A stretch of DNA of 64,000 nt, from NCBI RefSeq assembly GCF_907164915.1, contig NC_061862.1:36147522-36211521 (forward strand), read 5' to 3'. The notes under the pieces were generated by a model, which made no database searches, was not told the origin of the DNA, and was given only the letters and a program-made list of their open reading frames with translations. The DNA comes from Impatiens glandulifera (Eukaryota; Streptophyta; Magnoliopsida; Ericales; Balsaminaceae). Below, one piece after another: positions 24,498 to 35,120 of this stretch (its first letter is position 1; each line of letters opens with the position of its first letter). The position numbers and the translations under genes are program-made.

Positions 24498-25574
24498 ATG
24501 AAGACCCATCTCTTTGCAGCTCTAGTTCTCATATCCATCTTCTCATCCCAAGCTTTGCAATTGCCCAATTTCTTCCCCAATTCCACCGCCGCCGGACCTT
24601 GGGCCTGTTTCCTGCCACTTCTTGGCTGCCATTCCGGTCAGAAAGTCGAAGGCCTTGGCAAACTCAAAAAATACTTTCAACATTTTGGTTACATCAATTC
24701 CTCATTCGCCGACAACATCACCGACGAGTTCGATGAAATCCTTCATTCCGCCATCAAAACTTATCAACTCAATTTCAATCTCGATTCCACCGGCAAACTC
24801 GACATACCCACTTTGAAACATCTAATCACACCCCGATGCGGTATCGCCGATATTATCAATGACACAAGTACAATGAATTCCGGCAAAAAATCTCTAAACA
24901 TTCATTCCGTTTCACATTATTCACTCTTCCCCGGATCTCCCCGGTGGCCGATTAATCGCCGGAATCTTACGTATGCATTCCACCCCAATAAACAAATCCC
25001 GGAAACCACTAAAATGGTATTCGCTAGAGCATTCCAGAGATGGGCAACAATCATACCGATGACATTCAACGAACAACAACCCTCGACGACGTCGTTTCTC
25101 ACTGCCGACATTCGTATCACTTTCGCTAGCGGCGAACACGGCGACGGTGAGCCTTTTGATGGGGTTTTGGGTACGTTGGCTCATGCTTTCTCGCCGCCTA
25201 GTGGGTTGTTTCATATCGACGCCGACGAGGATTGGGTCGTCGACGGCGATTTCAGTTCTTCGTCGTCGTTATCTGCGGTGGATCTTGAATCTGTGGCGAT
25301 TCATGAGATTGGACATTTGTTGGGTCTTGGTCATTCTTCTGTTGAGGATTCTATTATGTATCCGAGTATATCGTCGGGGACCAGGAAGGTAATGCTCGCC
25401 GGCGACGATATTGAAGGGATTCAGTATCTTTATGGGTCAAACCCGAGTTATAACGGGTCAATACAAACAACGACGGGACAAAGAGAGACTAGTAACGGTG
25501 GGGTCCATGATAGCTTGACACAAGTCCAATTCTTATTGGTTGTTGTCATGGCATTATTGATAATTTTCACATGA
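24498..25574 (+). CDS. Plant matrix metalloproteinase (matrixin, M10A), probably GPI-anchored
   Basis: Single exon, 358 residues, intron-free like most plant matrixins. I start at the ATG at 24498 because the encoded protein then begins with a good signal peptide (MKTHLFAALVLISIFSSQA); an in-frame ATG 63 bases upstream would bury it. A propeptide with a peptidoglycan-binding-like fold follows, then the cysteine switch PRCGIAD (C114 holds zinc in the latent enzyme). The catalytic domain has the zinc site HEIGHLLGLGH (269-279) and the downstream Met-turn (SIMYP). The C-terminus (~340-358) is hydrophobic (FLLVVVMALLIIFT), as expected for a GPI signal. There is no hemopexin domain, as in plants. 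Predicted role: secreted, cell-surface endopeptidase acting in the extracellular matrix. All key residues are present and the gene appears intact. Confidence 0.93.
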   Translation: MKTHLFAALVLISIFSSQALQLPNFFPNSTAAGPWACFLPLLGCHSGQKVEGLGKLKKYFQHFGYINSSFADNITDEFDEILHSAIKTYQLNFNLDSTGKLDIPTLKHLITPRCGIADIINDTSTMNSGKKSLNIHSVSHYSLFPGSPRWPINRRNLTYAFHPNKQIPETTKMVFARAFQRWATIIPMTFNEQQPSTTSFLTADIRITFASGEHGDGEPFDGVLGTLAHAFSPPSGLFHIDADEDWVVDGDFSSSSSLSAVDLESVAIHEIGHLLGLGHSSVEDSIMYPSISSGTRKVMLAGDDIEGIQYLYGSNPSYNGSIQTTTGQRETSNGGVHDSLTQVQFLLVVVMALLIIFT

Positions 25575-26131
25575 TATTTTATTTTAGTATTTATTTGTTG
25601 CTGGTAAATCTTATAATTTATAAATAATTTCCATTTACTGTAGACAAAGATTGATAACGTTATAATTGCGTGATTATGTATTCATAGATGAAGTTTTCAT
25701 TTATTTATTTGAAAAACAGAAAAAGTTTTCAGTACTTCATTAAATATTATAGCATTTTGTATTGATTTATACATATTAAAAAAAAATTAGGATGAACTTA
25801 AAAAAATAATAAGAAAATTATGAATAAAATAAAAGTGGATAAATTAAGTTTTATCTTTTTTAAAAAATAAAAAATAGTGTATTAAATTAAAGATGTAAGA
25901 AATTAGGGGATAATATCACTTTTATACCGTAAAATGAAATATATATATATATTTTTTATTTCGGGGTGTGCTTCAGCCCATTCGACTCCCTACATAGATA
26001 TGTCTCGATGTGTAGAAAAAATTAGATACAATTTTTTTTCTTCACAAATTAAAAATAAAAACACCTAAAAAACATTACACCATAAAGAGACTGAAAATAA
26101 AAACATAAACAAAATTCATCATTCTCAAAAA

Positions 26132-26164
<33 letters not shown>

Positions 26165-26931
26165 CATAATCCATGAGGTCTAATTTTTTTTTAACACAAT
26201 TCAATATGAGTTTGAAAAAACTTACTTTTGTTCATTTTTTTTTAGTAGGTGTGCTTTTGAGATGCCATTTTTCTTTAAATTTACATGATAATCTTGACAT
26301 TTTAAATTTTCTCTCCTAATTCTTAAAATCTACTCCCCATGGTGGTCATTTTTATGAATATAAACATCTAGATTCTAGACTAAATTTTAGGATAGCTTAT
26401 AAATTTTATTCGGTACAAATTATTTAAATAATTTAAATTTAATATATTCTTTCATTAATCAAAATATTTAATTAATTAATTAAAGTATTAAAATATATTC
26501 TAATTTTTAAAATATATATATATTGATAGAAGATAGGGACAACGAAATTATAACGAAAACAAGACATGAATTCGACGTGGCCTATCACATGTGTAGGAGA
26601 GAAAATTTTATTTTTTTGCTAAATTTAATTCTCTCTCATTGTCCTCAAATCATTTCTCTCTCAACTCTCTCCGCCGAAAATCATCTCAAAACCCAAAACT
26701 TTAGATTTTATTCATTTCATTAATACAAAACACAATTTTTTTCGCCGAAACGGTATGTTTTGAGCTTCAGTTATACAAAACATTAATTTTTATTCTATAC
26801 AAACCAAGTTCTTCAGTTCGTTTTTTAACGAACCATAAACCATTTTTATGTCTAGAAACCCAGCAAAGACAACGTCGCAAAAAGTAACCCAGAAGATGAA
26901 GCAATGAACAAATTGTCCATTGAACCCGAAA
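25575..26931. other. Intergenic, AT-rich
   Basis: A probable 3' UTR of the metalloproteinase gene, then low-complexity sequence including an (AAT)n run at 26135-26160 and (AT)n at 25939-25952. The 66-codon frame at 26523 lacks support. Confidence 0.5.
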
Positions 26932-27978
26932 TCTATATATATATAATGATACTTAATTTTTAAAGTGTCCGGATTGCCGGGGTCGAGAGCTGTGGTTAAT
27001 TTGGGATACTTGGGTCGAATTGTGGGTTGACCCGCCTTTAAATTTAAAACTGGTTAAAAAATAAAATTAAAAAATGCTAGAGGTATGTTTCGAACTTGCA
27101 ACCTAACAAAACAAGTACAACTCTTTAACCAACTAGGCTACAAAGACTTTATATTTTAAATTGAACACCAAATTTGATAAACGCGGGACGTTTTAATATT
27201 AATATAAGTTCAACTTTTTAAATAACTAATCTATATATATATAATAATGCTTAATTTTTAAAGTGTCCGGATTGCCGGGTCGAGAGCTGTGGTTAATTTG
27301 GATACTTGGGTCGGATTGTGGGTTGACCCGCCTTTAAATTTAAAACGGTTGTAAAAATAAATTAAAAATGCTAGAGGTATGTTCGAACTTGCAACCTACA
27401 AAACAAGTACAACTCTTTAACCAACTAGACTACAAAGATTTATATTTAAATTCAACACCAAATTTGATAAACGCGGGACGTTTTAATATTAATATAAGTT
27501 CAACTTTTTAACTAACTAATCTATATATATATAATGATGCTTAATTTTTAAAGTGTCCGGATTACCGGGTCGAGAGCTGTGGTTAATTTTGGATACTTGG
27601 GTCGGATTGTGGGTTGGACCCGCCTTTAAATTTAAAACGGTTAAAAATAAAATTAAAAATGCTAGAGGTATGTTTCGAACTTGCAACCTAACAAAAACAA
27701 GTACAACTATTTAACCAACTAGGCTACAAAGACTTTATATTTTAAATTCAACACCAAATTTGATAAACGCGGGACGTTTAATATTAATATAAGTTCAACT
27801 TTTTAACTAACTAATCTATATATATAATGATGTTGAGTAAATGGATATTGGGTCGGATTGTAGGTTGACCTACCCATAAACTTAAAACGGTTAAAAATAA
27901 AATTAAAAATATTATTCGTAATTTTTTTTCACGGTTTTTTATATTATTAATCGTGCAAATGTACGGGCTAAATGCTAG
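26932..27978 (+). mobile_element. Non-autonomous Helitron with iterated 5'-end units
   Basis: It begins TCTATATATATATAATGAT after an A and ends GCTAAATGCTAG before a T. Just upstream of CTAG is a small hairpin (CGTGCAAATGTACG). These are the terminal rules of Helitrons: 5' TC, 3' hairpin plus CTAG, insertion between A and T, no target duplication. The 5' unit is repeated: 26932-27229, 27230-27519, 27520-27814 and a partial unit 27815-27978 joined to the 3' end, each starting TCTATATATA. Each full unit carries GTGTCCGGATT.CCGGGTCGAG and a minus-strand tRNA-like segment. No helicase is encoded. Confidence 0.7.
27075..27143 (-). repeat. tRNA-like segment (repeated in each Helitron unit)
   Basis: On the minus strand the segment has an A-box-like TAGCCTAGTTGG, a B-box-like AAGTTCGAAAC ~33 bases on, then GCATTTTTT, a T-run like a Pol III terminator. 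It recurs in the next two units (near 27360-27435 and 27655-27730). A proper acceptor stem is not evident, so this is a tRNA-derived or SINE-derived fragment rather than a functional tRNA gene. Confidence 0.5.
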
Positions 27979-28199
27979 TGTATTATTACTTCTGTTGTTT
28001 TGCATTTTACGTGAAGAAGTCTACATAGCCAAAATGTCCAAACAGGCTCGAGACATTTTTATATAATTCATTTTCAGAAGGAAAAAAAATCAAGTTGTAG
28101 TTCAAATAAAACCTTTATAATGCCTGCATTTAAAAATATATTTTGTAATGATCTTTTCGGACTAATTTTCACAGCAAAATTTTTAATGTTTGAATAACA

Positions 28200-28794
28200 T
28201 TTTCCTCAGAATAAAAGTTCACGAATTCTATAAATCACATGCCCAATCAATGAATTCAACATTTGCAAAGGCCCTAGAAAGATACAACATATTAAGTCCA
28301 TACAAAGTAATATACGGAAATGCAAAGAGGAGATTGGAATTAAACGATGAAGCCGAAATAATTTGGCCAAAAGTTTTCAATCGTTTGTAGTAGAAGCTAG
28401 AGGGTATGATAACATGTCTTTTGATGAAAGAACTTGTAAAAATTACATTACAAAAGCTCAAAGGTTGATGTTAAAGAGTGGCAATGCTGAAGCACTTAGT
28501 AATTATTTATTAAGAATGCAAATCAAGAACTCTATTTTTTTATACTTGATTGATTTGAACAAGGAATCCCAAATTAGAAATGTGTTTTGGGCATATAAAA
28601 AATGCATGTCTTCCTTTGAGTAATTTTTTGATGTTATCACTTTTGATACAACTTATTTGACTAATCATTATGTCATGCCCTTTGCTCCATTTTTCGGAGT
28701 CAATCATCATGGTCAATTCATTTTACTTGGATGTGGCATATTGTCAAGTGAATATTCAAAGAGTCTTTCACTTGGTTGTTCACATCTTGGTTGA
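28200..28794 (+). pseudogene. FAR1/MULE-type transposase fragment (FRS-like), broken
   Basis: The frame from 28363 reads the segment before the DDE domain (GYDNMSFDERTCKNY, LSNYLLRMQIKN, FLYLIDLNKESQIRNVFWA). It meets a TAA at 28621 and continues in the same frame with FFDVITFDTTYLTNHYVMPF and FFGVNHHGQFILLGCG to a stop at 28792. That is the conserved region of FAR1-related proteins and Mutator transposases, including the first catalytic Asp block (FDTTY). The upstream 66-codon frame at 28190-28390 leads into it in another phase and I do not recognise its domain. The 3' part is missing, cut off next to the copia element at 28846. Confidence 0.75.
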
Positions 28795-28845
28795 CATGTA
28801 TGCTAGATCGAGCTCTGAATACCATAATTACAGACCAATGTCGAT

Positions 28846-31800
28846 TCATGATAATTGCATGTCATCAACGTAGAGGAGCAGAATAATGTATGATTTATCA
28901 AACCTCTTGATATAACAATAATGATCAACTTCATACCTCAAAAAATTATTACTTTTTATGAAGTTATCGAACTTCTTGTACCATTTCCTTTGAGCCTGTT
29001 TCAAACCATACAAACTCTTATGAATCTTACACATAAGCTCATATTTTCCTTTGATTTCAAATACTTCTGGATGTCGCATGTAAATTTCATATCTAAATCA
29101 CCATGAAGAAAACCAGTTTGACATTCATTTGTTGAAGATGAAGGTCTTCTTTCACAATCAAACTCAAAATAGTTCTGATTGTCATCAATTTGACCACTAA
29201 AGAGAAAATCTCATTGAGTCAATACCTTATTTCTGTTGAAATCCTTTCACAACCAACCTTGCCTTGTACCTCATAGTTTTATCATGTTTTTCTTTAATCA
29301 TGAAGATCCATTTGTTGTGAAGTGATTCTTTCCCTTTGGTAGCTTAATGAGCTCATAAGTCTGATTCGACTTAAAGAGTCTATATCATCTTTTATTGCAG
29401 ACTTGCCTACTTAATCGATTCATTAGATTGTATTGCTTCCTTGTAACATTCAGGTTCGCCTCTACCTGTCAACAAGATATGGTTTAGAGATGGGGGACCA
29501 CCTCTCAACTAGTTTTCGATTCTTCGACGATATTTTCAACTGTATAACCGGTGTTTGCCTGTGTTTGCCTTTAGGGCCACGTTCTCAATGATCTCATCTT
29601 CACAACACACTGTTCTTCTTGGACAGTCAGTATATATTCAGCTAAAAAATTCTCTCAACTCGACTGTACTAGTCTCTTCCAACTTTGAATCATCATCGAT
29701 GTCTTTCCAACCCAATCTTTGAAGAGACTTGCTCATTAAAGATAACATTTCTGCTACGAATGATCTTCCGATTTTGATTATCCTAAAAATGATAACCAAA
29801 CTCGATATCACTAGTAACCAATGAAAAACATTATTAGACTTTGAATCAAGTTTGCTCTTATCACATCATTAATATAAACCTATGATAAACTACCAAACAC
29901 TTTCAAATAAGAATGTTAACATTTTATTGCTCTAAGACTTCTTTAGAATTCTGAATTAAAGAGGAACAGAGGGTCCCCTGTTTATCAAATAAGAAGCATG
30001 TTGATAGCTTCTGCCCTAAGGTTTTAGGCAGTCTTGCAGCAATTTATGCTTCTAGCATGCTCTGTTCAATGTTCAATTCATTCGTTCAACTCACTCCATT
30101 CTCTTGAAGCGTTCAGGGAATAATCTTCACCATATTGATCACATTCACATCACAATACTCTTTGAAATATGAATTGATATATTCACCTCTGTTGTCGGAT
30201 CTCAAGCACTAACCTTTTGATTTATTACATTTTCATCCAAAGCCTTCACTTCTTAAAAATAACAAATCCTTTAGACTTGTGCTTCATAAAGTAAACTCAT
30301 ACTTTTCTTGTCAAATCATCTATAAAAGTCACATAGTAGTATGAGTCGTCAATAGAAGAAATAAATGATGTCCCCACACATCAGTGTGTACTAACTCTAT
30401 CCTTTCTTTCTTGCGCCCATTCCCAATTTTTATTGAAACTCACTCGTTTCTATTTTCCAAGAATGTAGTTTTCACATAACTTCAGTTCAACAGACTTCAG
30501 TTTTGGAATCTTCCATTCTTTAAAAGAATTTCATCCTTTTTTGGCTCATATGGCCTAACCTGCAATGCCACAACTCACTATTTTTCAAGTCATCAACTAC
30601 ATCAGTAACTGTTTCTCTACAATTGAAGTCATGTATAACGTTTTAGTTTTGTGACCTCGAGCAACAACTATTCTCCTTTAGTCACCTTCTATACATCATT
30701 TCTACAACTAAAATTGTGACCTTCTTCATCAAGTTGTGTAACATAAATCAGATGCGCATTAACCTGGAATGTGTCTCAGCTTATTAATTTTCTAAACAAA
30801 ACCATTTGCCATCTTCAATTTGATGTCCCCCATGCCAATAATATATTGGCTCACTATCTGTGAGATAACTTTCCCACAGTTTCTAGCCACATAATTCTCC
30901 ATTAATTCTTTTGGGGCAGTGGTGTGAAAAGATGCTCCCGAGTCAAAACTCATGACGTCTACCGGGCTATCAACAGACAGAAGCAACGCATCAGTGATAG
31001 TTTCTGTAACTGCGTTGGTTGCATCATTTTTATTATCGTCGTTTCTCTTCGGTGCTTTGTAGTTCCTCTTCAGTGACTATGCTTAACACAATTCCATCAA
31101 TCAAATGTTCGCCCAGACTTGGGACTGACTCCTCATGCTCTTCGACATAGATCTGCTCTTACCACGGTTGAAATTTCTATCACTACATTCTGCCCCTGTT
31201 TTCAACATTCAGAGCATAACTTTTGAATGTTTCACCAGAATCAATTTTATGAACCTCTTCAGCAAAAAATACGATCTCTAACTTCAATAAATTTCAATTT
31301 AGAATTTCCAACAGAGTTGTTAATTATTGCCCTCATAGGTTCTCAGCTATTGGTAGAGATGCTAACAAAATCAGGACACTAACTTCATCCCCCAAATCAA
31401 TCTCAATAAATAGAAGTTGATTCACAATTGTATTGAATTCATTCAAATGAGTAGTGACAAAAGTAACATCAATCATTCTTAAGTAAAAGAGTCTCTTCAT
31501 TAAATGTACCTTGTTGTTAGTAGATGATTTTCATACATATCAGAAAGAGCTTTCATCAGACCCATGGTGGTCTTCTCCTTTGCTACATTGTGAGCAACCG
31601 TCTTGGCTAACGTTAATTGGATAAATCCCAAACCTGTCTATCAAGGAGTTTCCATTCATTTTCATCATATTATCTGGTTTCTCACTCAAAAGAACATTAA
31701 ACTTCTTTCCATAGAGATAATTTTCAATCTGCATCATTCAGAAGACATAATATGTCCCATCGAATCTTCCAATCCCATGTCCTATATTGTTCTCGCTTAT

Positions 31801-32207
31801 CATCGTTTCCAATGCTCTGATCTAGCTAGTAGAATCTAATACTAGTTGTTAGAATTTTGATCCCTCAAATCTGACCTGTTTGAAATGATCTTTAAAAACG
31901 GCAAGAAAAGAAAACAAGAAGACACAGATTTATAATGGTTTCACTCAAATGAGCTACGTTCACTCCAGCTGCTACCAAATTCACTATTGAAAAAAAGGAA
32001 TGAATATAGAATTTTTGCCTCAAACTTTATCTCTCTAGAATTTTACCTTAACAATGTAAACCCTTAATAATAACATATTTATAAGGTAAACATTTAGTAA
32101 TAAAACCTAAATAACTCTTGGTCAGACCCCAAATCCAAATCCAACCCAATAAAACTCTAATTAACAATTGTAAAGTTTATTATAAGTGTAAGCTTCATAA
32201 CTCAACA
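28846..32207 (-). mobile_element. Ty1/copia retrotransposon, 3'-truncated and decayed
   Basis: Reading on the minus strand from 32207: the LTR (31847-32207), a decayed primer-binding site, and gag pieces (31540-31737: QIENYLYGKKF, LIDRFGI). Then protease (30792-30986: FDSGASFHTTAPKEL, the D-S-G-A active site), integrase remnants around 30180 (LRSDNRGEY), and reverse transcriptase (28846-29079: CKIHKSLYGLKQAQRKWY and LLLYVDD with the catalytic YVDD). The sequence stops right after YVDD; RNase H and the second LTR are absent. Frames are broken many times, so it is inactive. Confidence 0.8.
31847..32207 (-). repeat. 5' LTR of the copia element (361 bp)
   Basis: On the minus strand it starts TGTTGAGTTATGAAGC and ends AAATTCTAACA, the TG..CA rule. 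The adjacent TAGTATTAGATTC resembles the Met-tRNA primer site TGGTATCAGA with two transitions. A TATAAATA word near 32075 (minus) fits the LTR promoter. No 3' partner remains in the window. Confidence 0.65.
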
Positions 32208-32386
32208 CCTTTGAGGCCAAGCCTCAAATGCTAGAACCTGATATATACGAAGTGACCTAGAGATAATAATTAAACATAGTTGTGAATTATCTTGTAGAGA
32301 ATACAATTGTTTTTGTATTTACTTTTTTCATAACAACTAAAGTACCATGCTCACTAGCAATGGTCATCTCTTGTCTTCCAAACTTA
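32208..32386. other. Short spacer between copia LTR and Pack-MULE
   Basis: No feature except the left target duplication CCAAACTTA at 32378-32386. Confidence 0.6.
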
Positions 32387-32529
32387 GGGAAATTGGACGA
32401 AAATGACCCTAAAAATTGGGTTATTTGCTCCGTGGTCACCCAATAATAAAGTTGATCTGGTGACCACTTTATTTTTTTTAGACGAATTACCTTTTCGCGT
32501 AACGCGAAGGGACTTCGCGAAACGCGAAG
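32387..32529 (+). repeat. Left terminal inverted repeat of the Pack-MULE
   Basis: Pairs with 35121-35265. It ends in two hairpin palindromes, TTCGCGTAACGCGAA (32494-32508) and CTTCGCGAAACGCGAAG (32513-32529). Confidence 0.85.
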
Positions 32530-33132
32530 TGAACAGTGTGAATATATTATACTAAAATTTTTTCATTTTTCTTCATTTCGTTCTCTCTCTTCTCTCTCTC
32601 CTCTCTCTCTCTCTTCTACGCCTCTCCGTCCTCTCCTCTCTCTTCTCTCTCTGTTCTTGTTCGTCGGCGGCGGCGTGCGAAACTTCGACAGTGGCGGCGA
32701 AGCGACGGCGAGGGCGCCTACGGAAAACAACACTCAATGAAAGAGTAAGTAAACTTAAACCTAACCTGAATCGATTTTCATCATACACATCCATGTTTCA
32801 AACCCAAACTCTAACCCTAAATCGTTTAATCTATTCATATTGGTTAATATTTGTTTATATTTGGTTGATATTGGTTGATATTTGTGGTATTTGTTGATAT
32901 TTGTTGATATTTGTTGATATTTGGTTCATTATTCTTCATATTGGTTGATATTTTGGTTCATTATTGTTCATGATGATATTTGCAGCTCATTAGAGTTCCG
33001 TTTCAGGGAAGATTCGCGTCTCCCGTCTCGCTAAGCCACTTAGCGATTCTTAGCACTTAGCGTTACGCAAAGCACTTAAACGTTTCGTTAAGCACTTAGC
33101 GTAACGCTAGGCGCGCATATGAAAAGGTTTGA

Positions 33133-33597
33133 CTGGTTATCAAGAAGAATCTCAGAGCAGGATATTTCTTATGGGCAATGATTGCATATGGATTAGGTAT
33201 TTGTCACTATCTCTATCATCATACTCACAAATTCACAATCTTGTTGGAAATTACCAAACATAAAATTAAAAGTGATTTTTCTTCCTTTGGTTATGATCCA
33301 GATAGGTAGTTTTGGTTAATTCATTGGTTATACTCATTCAGCTTATTTGTACTTTCATAATCAAGATCTTATGGAAAATTACCAATTATTTCTCTTATCA
33401 AGATCTAAATTATAGTTTTTCCTTTTTTACTTCATTTGATACCTCATAATTCATGGGTTGTTGTTGTCTATGCAGGCACTTTTGTTCACATTGGAAGAAA
33501 ACGAGGAGATCTCATAATCATGTGGACTAGAGGAAGAACCGGAGAGGCCTTGCCCACACCATCAAGCTTGAAACCTCTCAATAAAGATCATTCCTAA
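33133..33597 (+). pseudogene. Captured two-exon gene fragment of unknown function in the Pack-MULE
   Basis: An exon ending at 33196 (frame VIKKNLRAGYFLWAMIAYGL) splices at GT (33197) to AG (33474-33475). It continues in frame through GTFVHIGRKRGDLIIMW and TRGRTGEALPTPSSLKPL to a TAA at 33595. The join restores a Gly codon and links a hydrophobic segment to a basic tail, as in a small single-span membrane protein. A 3' UTR-like AT-rich tail follows. Upstream, 33029-33132 is palindromic filler with an in-frame TGA at 33130, so the original N-terminus is lost. A CT-rich leader, a basic exon-like piece (32690-32744) and a short exon-like piece after TTTGCAG (32986) may form a chimeric transcript. 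I do not recognise the parent gene. Confidence 0.5.
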
Positions 33598-34129
33598 ACC
33601 ACGGATGAGAATACTACTACTAGGCTGATGTAACTCTTAGAACATGTTCTCATTATATATACTTATATAGGTCGTTATATAAACCTCTGTAATTTTGTGT
33701 CCAACGGTGTCCAAATATGCTTTTTTTTAAAAGATTTTTTCAATACATATAAACAATGCTAAACACAAAGATTACATCGACTATATCTAGAGTTGTTATT
33801 TGTTAATCTGAAAAAAATACTGACTTCCCAATCCAGATGCTACACCAAGACAAGATGCTAGTAAAATAGCAACAAGAAGAAATTGAAAGTTTGTTTAGTA
33901 ATAATAACATATATTTAAAAGTTTGGTTTAAAAACATCATTAGGAACACTATGAATAAAGTTTGGTTTAAAACATCATTATGATTGTAATGAAAGTATGC
34001 AAAAGAAAAAACTTTTAACTTGAAACATTGCATATGAGCAAAGTAATTGTATCACAATTCACAACCAATTACTACAATTTATATTAACAAGTGCAATAGT
34101 TAGTTCCACCCTTTAATTACTAGCAATAT

Positions 34130-34323
34130 TGATGTCCCTTCACCATCTTAATGATAAAACCTGCCACATTCCTTCTGCCATTGCTGTCCAATAATGACCA
34201 AAATGCATTTGTGTCTTAGCAATGTGTACTAGGAGCAGCAGCAGCAGCAGCCGATGTTGTAGGTGAAACAACTTCCCATTCTACTCCACGAAGTGCGTTC
34301 GATTCCACCTCATTATTTGCCAT
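34130..34323 (-). pseudogene. Captured fragment of an ATG8-interacting (ATI-like) protein gene
   Basis: The ATG at 34323 opens 35 codons (stop at 34216-34218) starting MANNEVESNALRG, then VEWEVVSPTTSAAAAAAPS. This matches my memory of the N-terminus of plant ATI proteins, whose WEVV is an ATG8-interacting motif (here residues 16-19). Directly after, in other frames, DTNAFWSLL, GQQWQKE and WQVLSLRW resemble the conserved C-terminal membrane-proximal region of the same family. The central part is deleted and frames are shifted, so the capture joins both ends of the gene and is non-functional as a full protein. ATI proteins are ER/plastid-associated autophagy adaptors. The parent identification is by motif memory only. 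Confidence 0.6.
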
Positions 34324-34757
34324 TTATCGAGGCTTGAAGAGCACTCTAGATATAAGACCCCATAGAAAACAAAGAGAGTGACATATAAGATCTCAAAATG
34401 GTTTAGTACATATATACAATCTGAACAAAGATACAATTCAATCATGCAAGAAAGCACAAGATTTCCCTATAAAACAACCACTTGAAGCTTTCCATCTCTC
34501 TAAAGAGGAAAGTAAGACATCAATCTAACGCATAAGAAAAAAAACTGGTAAGGTATTAGTTGAAGAAACAATTAAAGGAACCACATTTTATTTCATAATC
34601 TGGACCTTCCTCAGGTTTCAACTGACACATTAATTGAATAAACAAATTTCAATCCAGACTCTGCTTTTGGCCATAAAAGTCAGCATAAGATTTAGCTAAA
34701 ACTGCAGATCGGGGGTAAATAGATGTGATTGATGATTAAGAAAGAAACGAGAAGGTC

Positions 34758-34812
34758 TTAGCGAAACGCTAAAGGCTTAGGCGAAACCGCCTAAGGCTTA
34801 GCGAAACGCTAA
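34758..34812. repeat. Palindrome trio inside the Pack-MULE
   Basis: TTAGCGAAACGCTAA, TTAGGCGAAACCGCCTAA and TTAGCGAAACGCTAA occur in succession. Related palindromes lie at 33029-33110 near the opposite side (CGCTAAGCCACTTAGCG, TTAGCGTAACGCTAG), giving a roughly mirrored arrangement. Confidence 0.8.
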
Positions 34813-35120
34813 GTCTCATCGTGGTGCAGATGCAGATTCAAAAACAAAAACAGTGATTCGAAAATGCAGATATGAAGATGATAAACGAACAACAAAAACA
34901 TGAAGATATGAAACTTGAAGAGAATAAACGTACCAAGTGGGATGCTCGTGCTCGTCGTGGTGCTCGTCGTGGTGCTCATCGTCGCCGCAGAAGCCGCCTC
35001 CTATAGAGAGAAGGAGGAGAAGAGGGGAGAAGAGAGAGAAGAAGAAGAAAAGAAATGAAAAAAAGATGGCCGGATTTTATTATATATTAAGGGTATTCTG
35101 GACTTTTCACAGCGTCTCAC

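Noticed and set aside
24917..25392. ORFs in other frames over the metalloproteinase
   Set aside because: Shadows of the real gene, which has all catalytic motifs.
27075..27143. Functional tRNA gene on the minus strand
   Set aside because: A and B boxes are visible, but no acceptor stem pairing or proper anticodon arm, and it is repeated in a Helitron.
32573..32794. Arg/Glu-rich minus-strand ORF
   Set aside because: Antisense of a CT-rich leader-like tract just inside the Pack-MULE left repeat.
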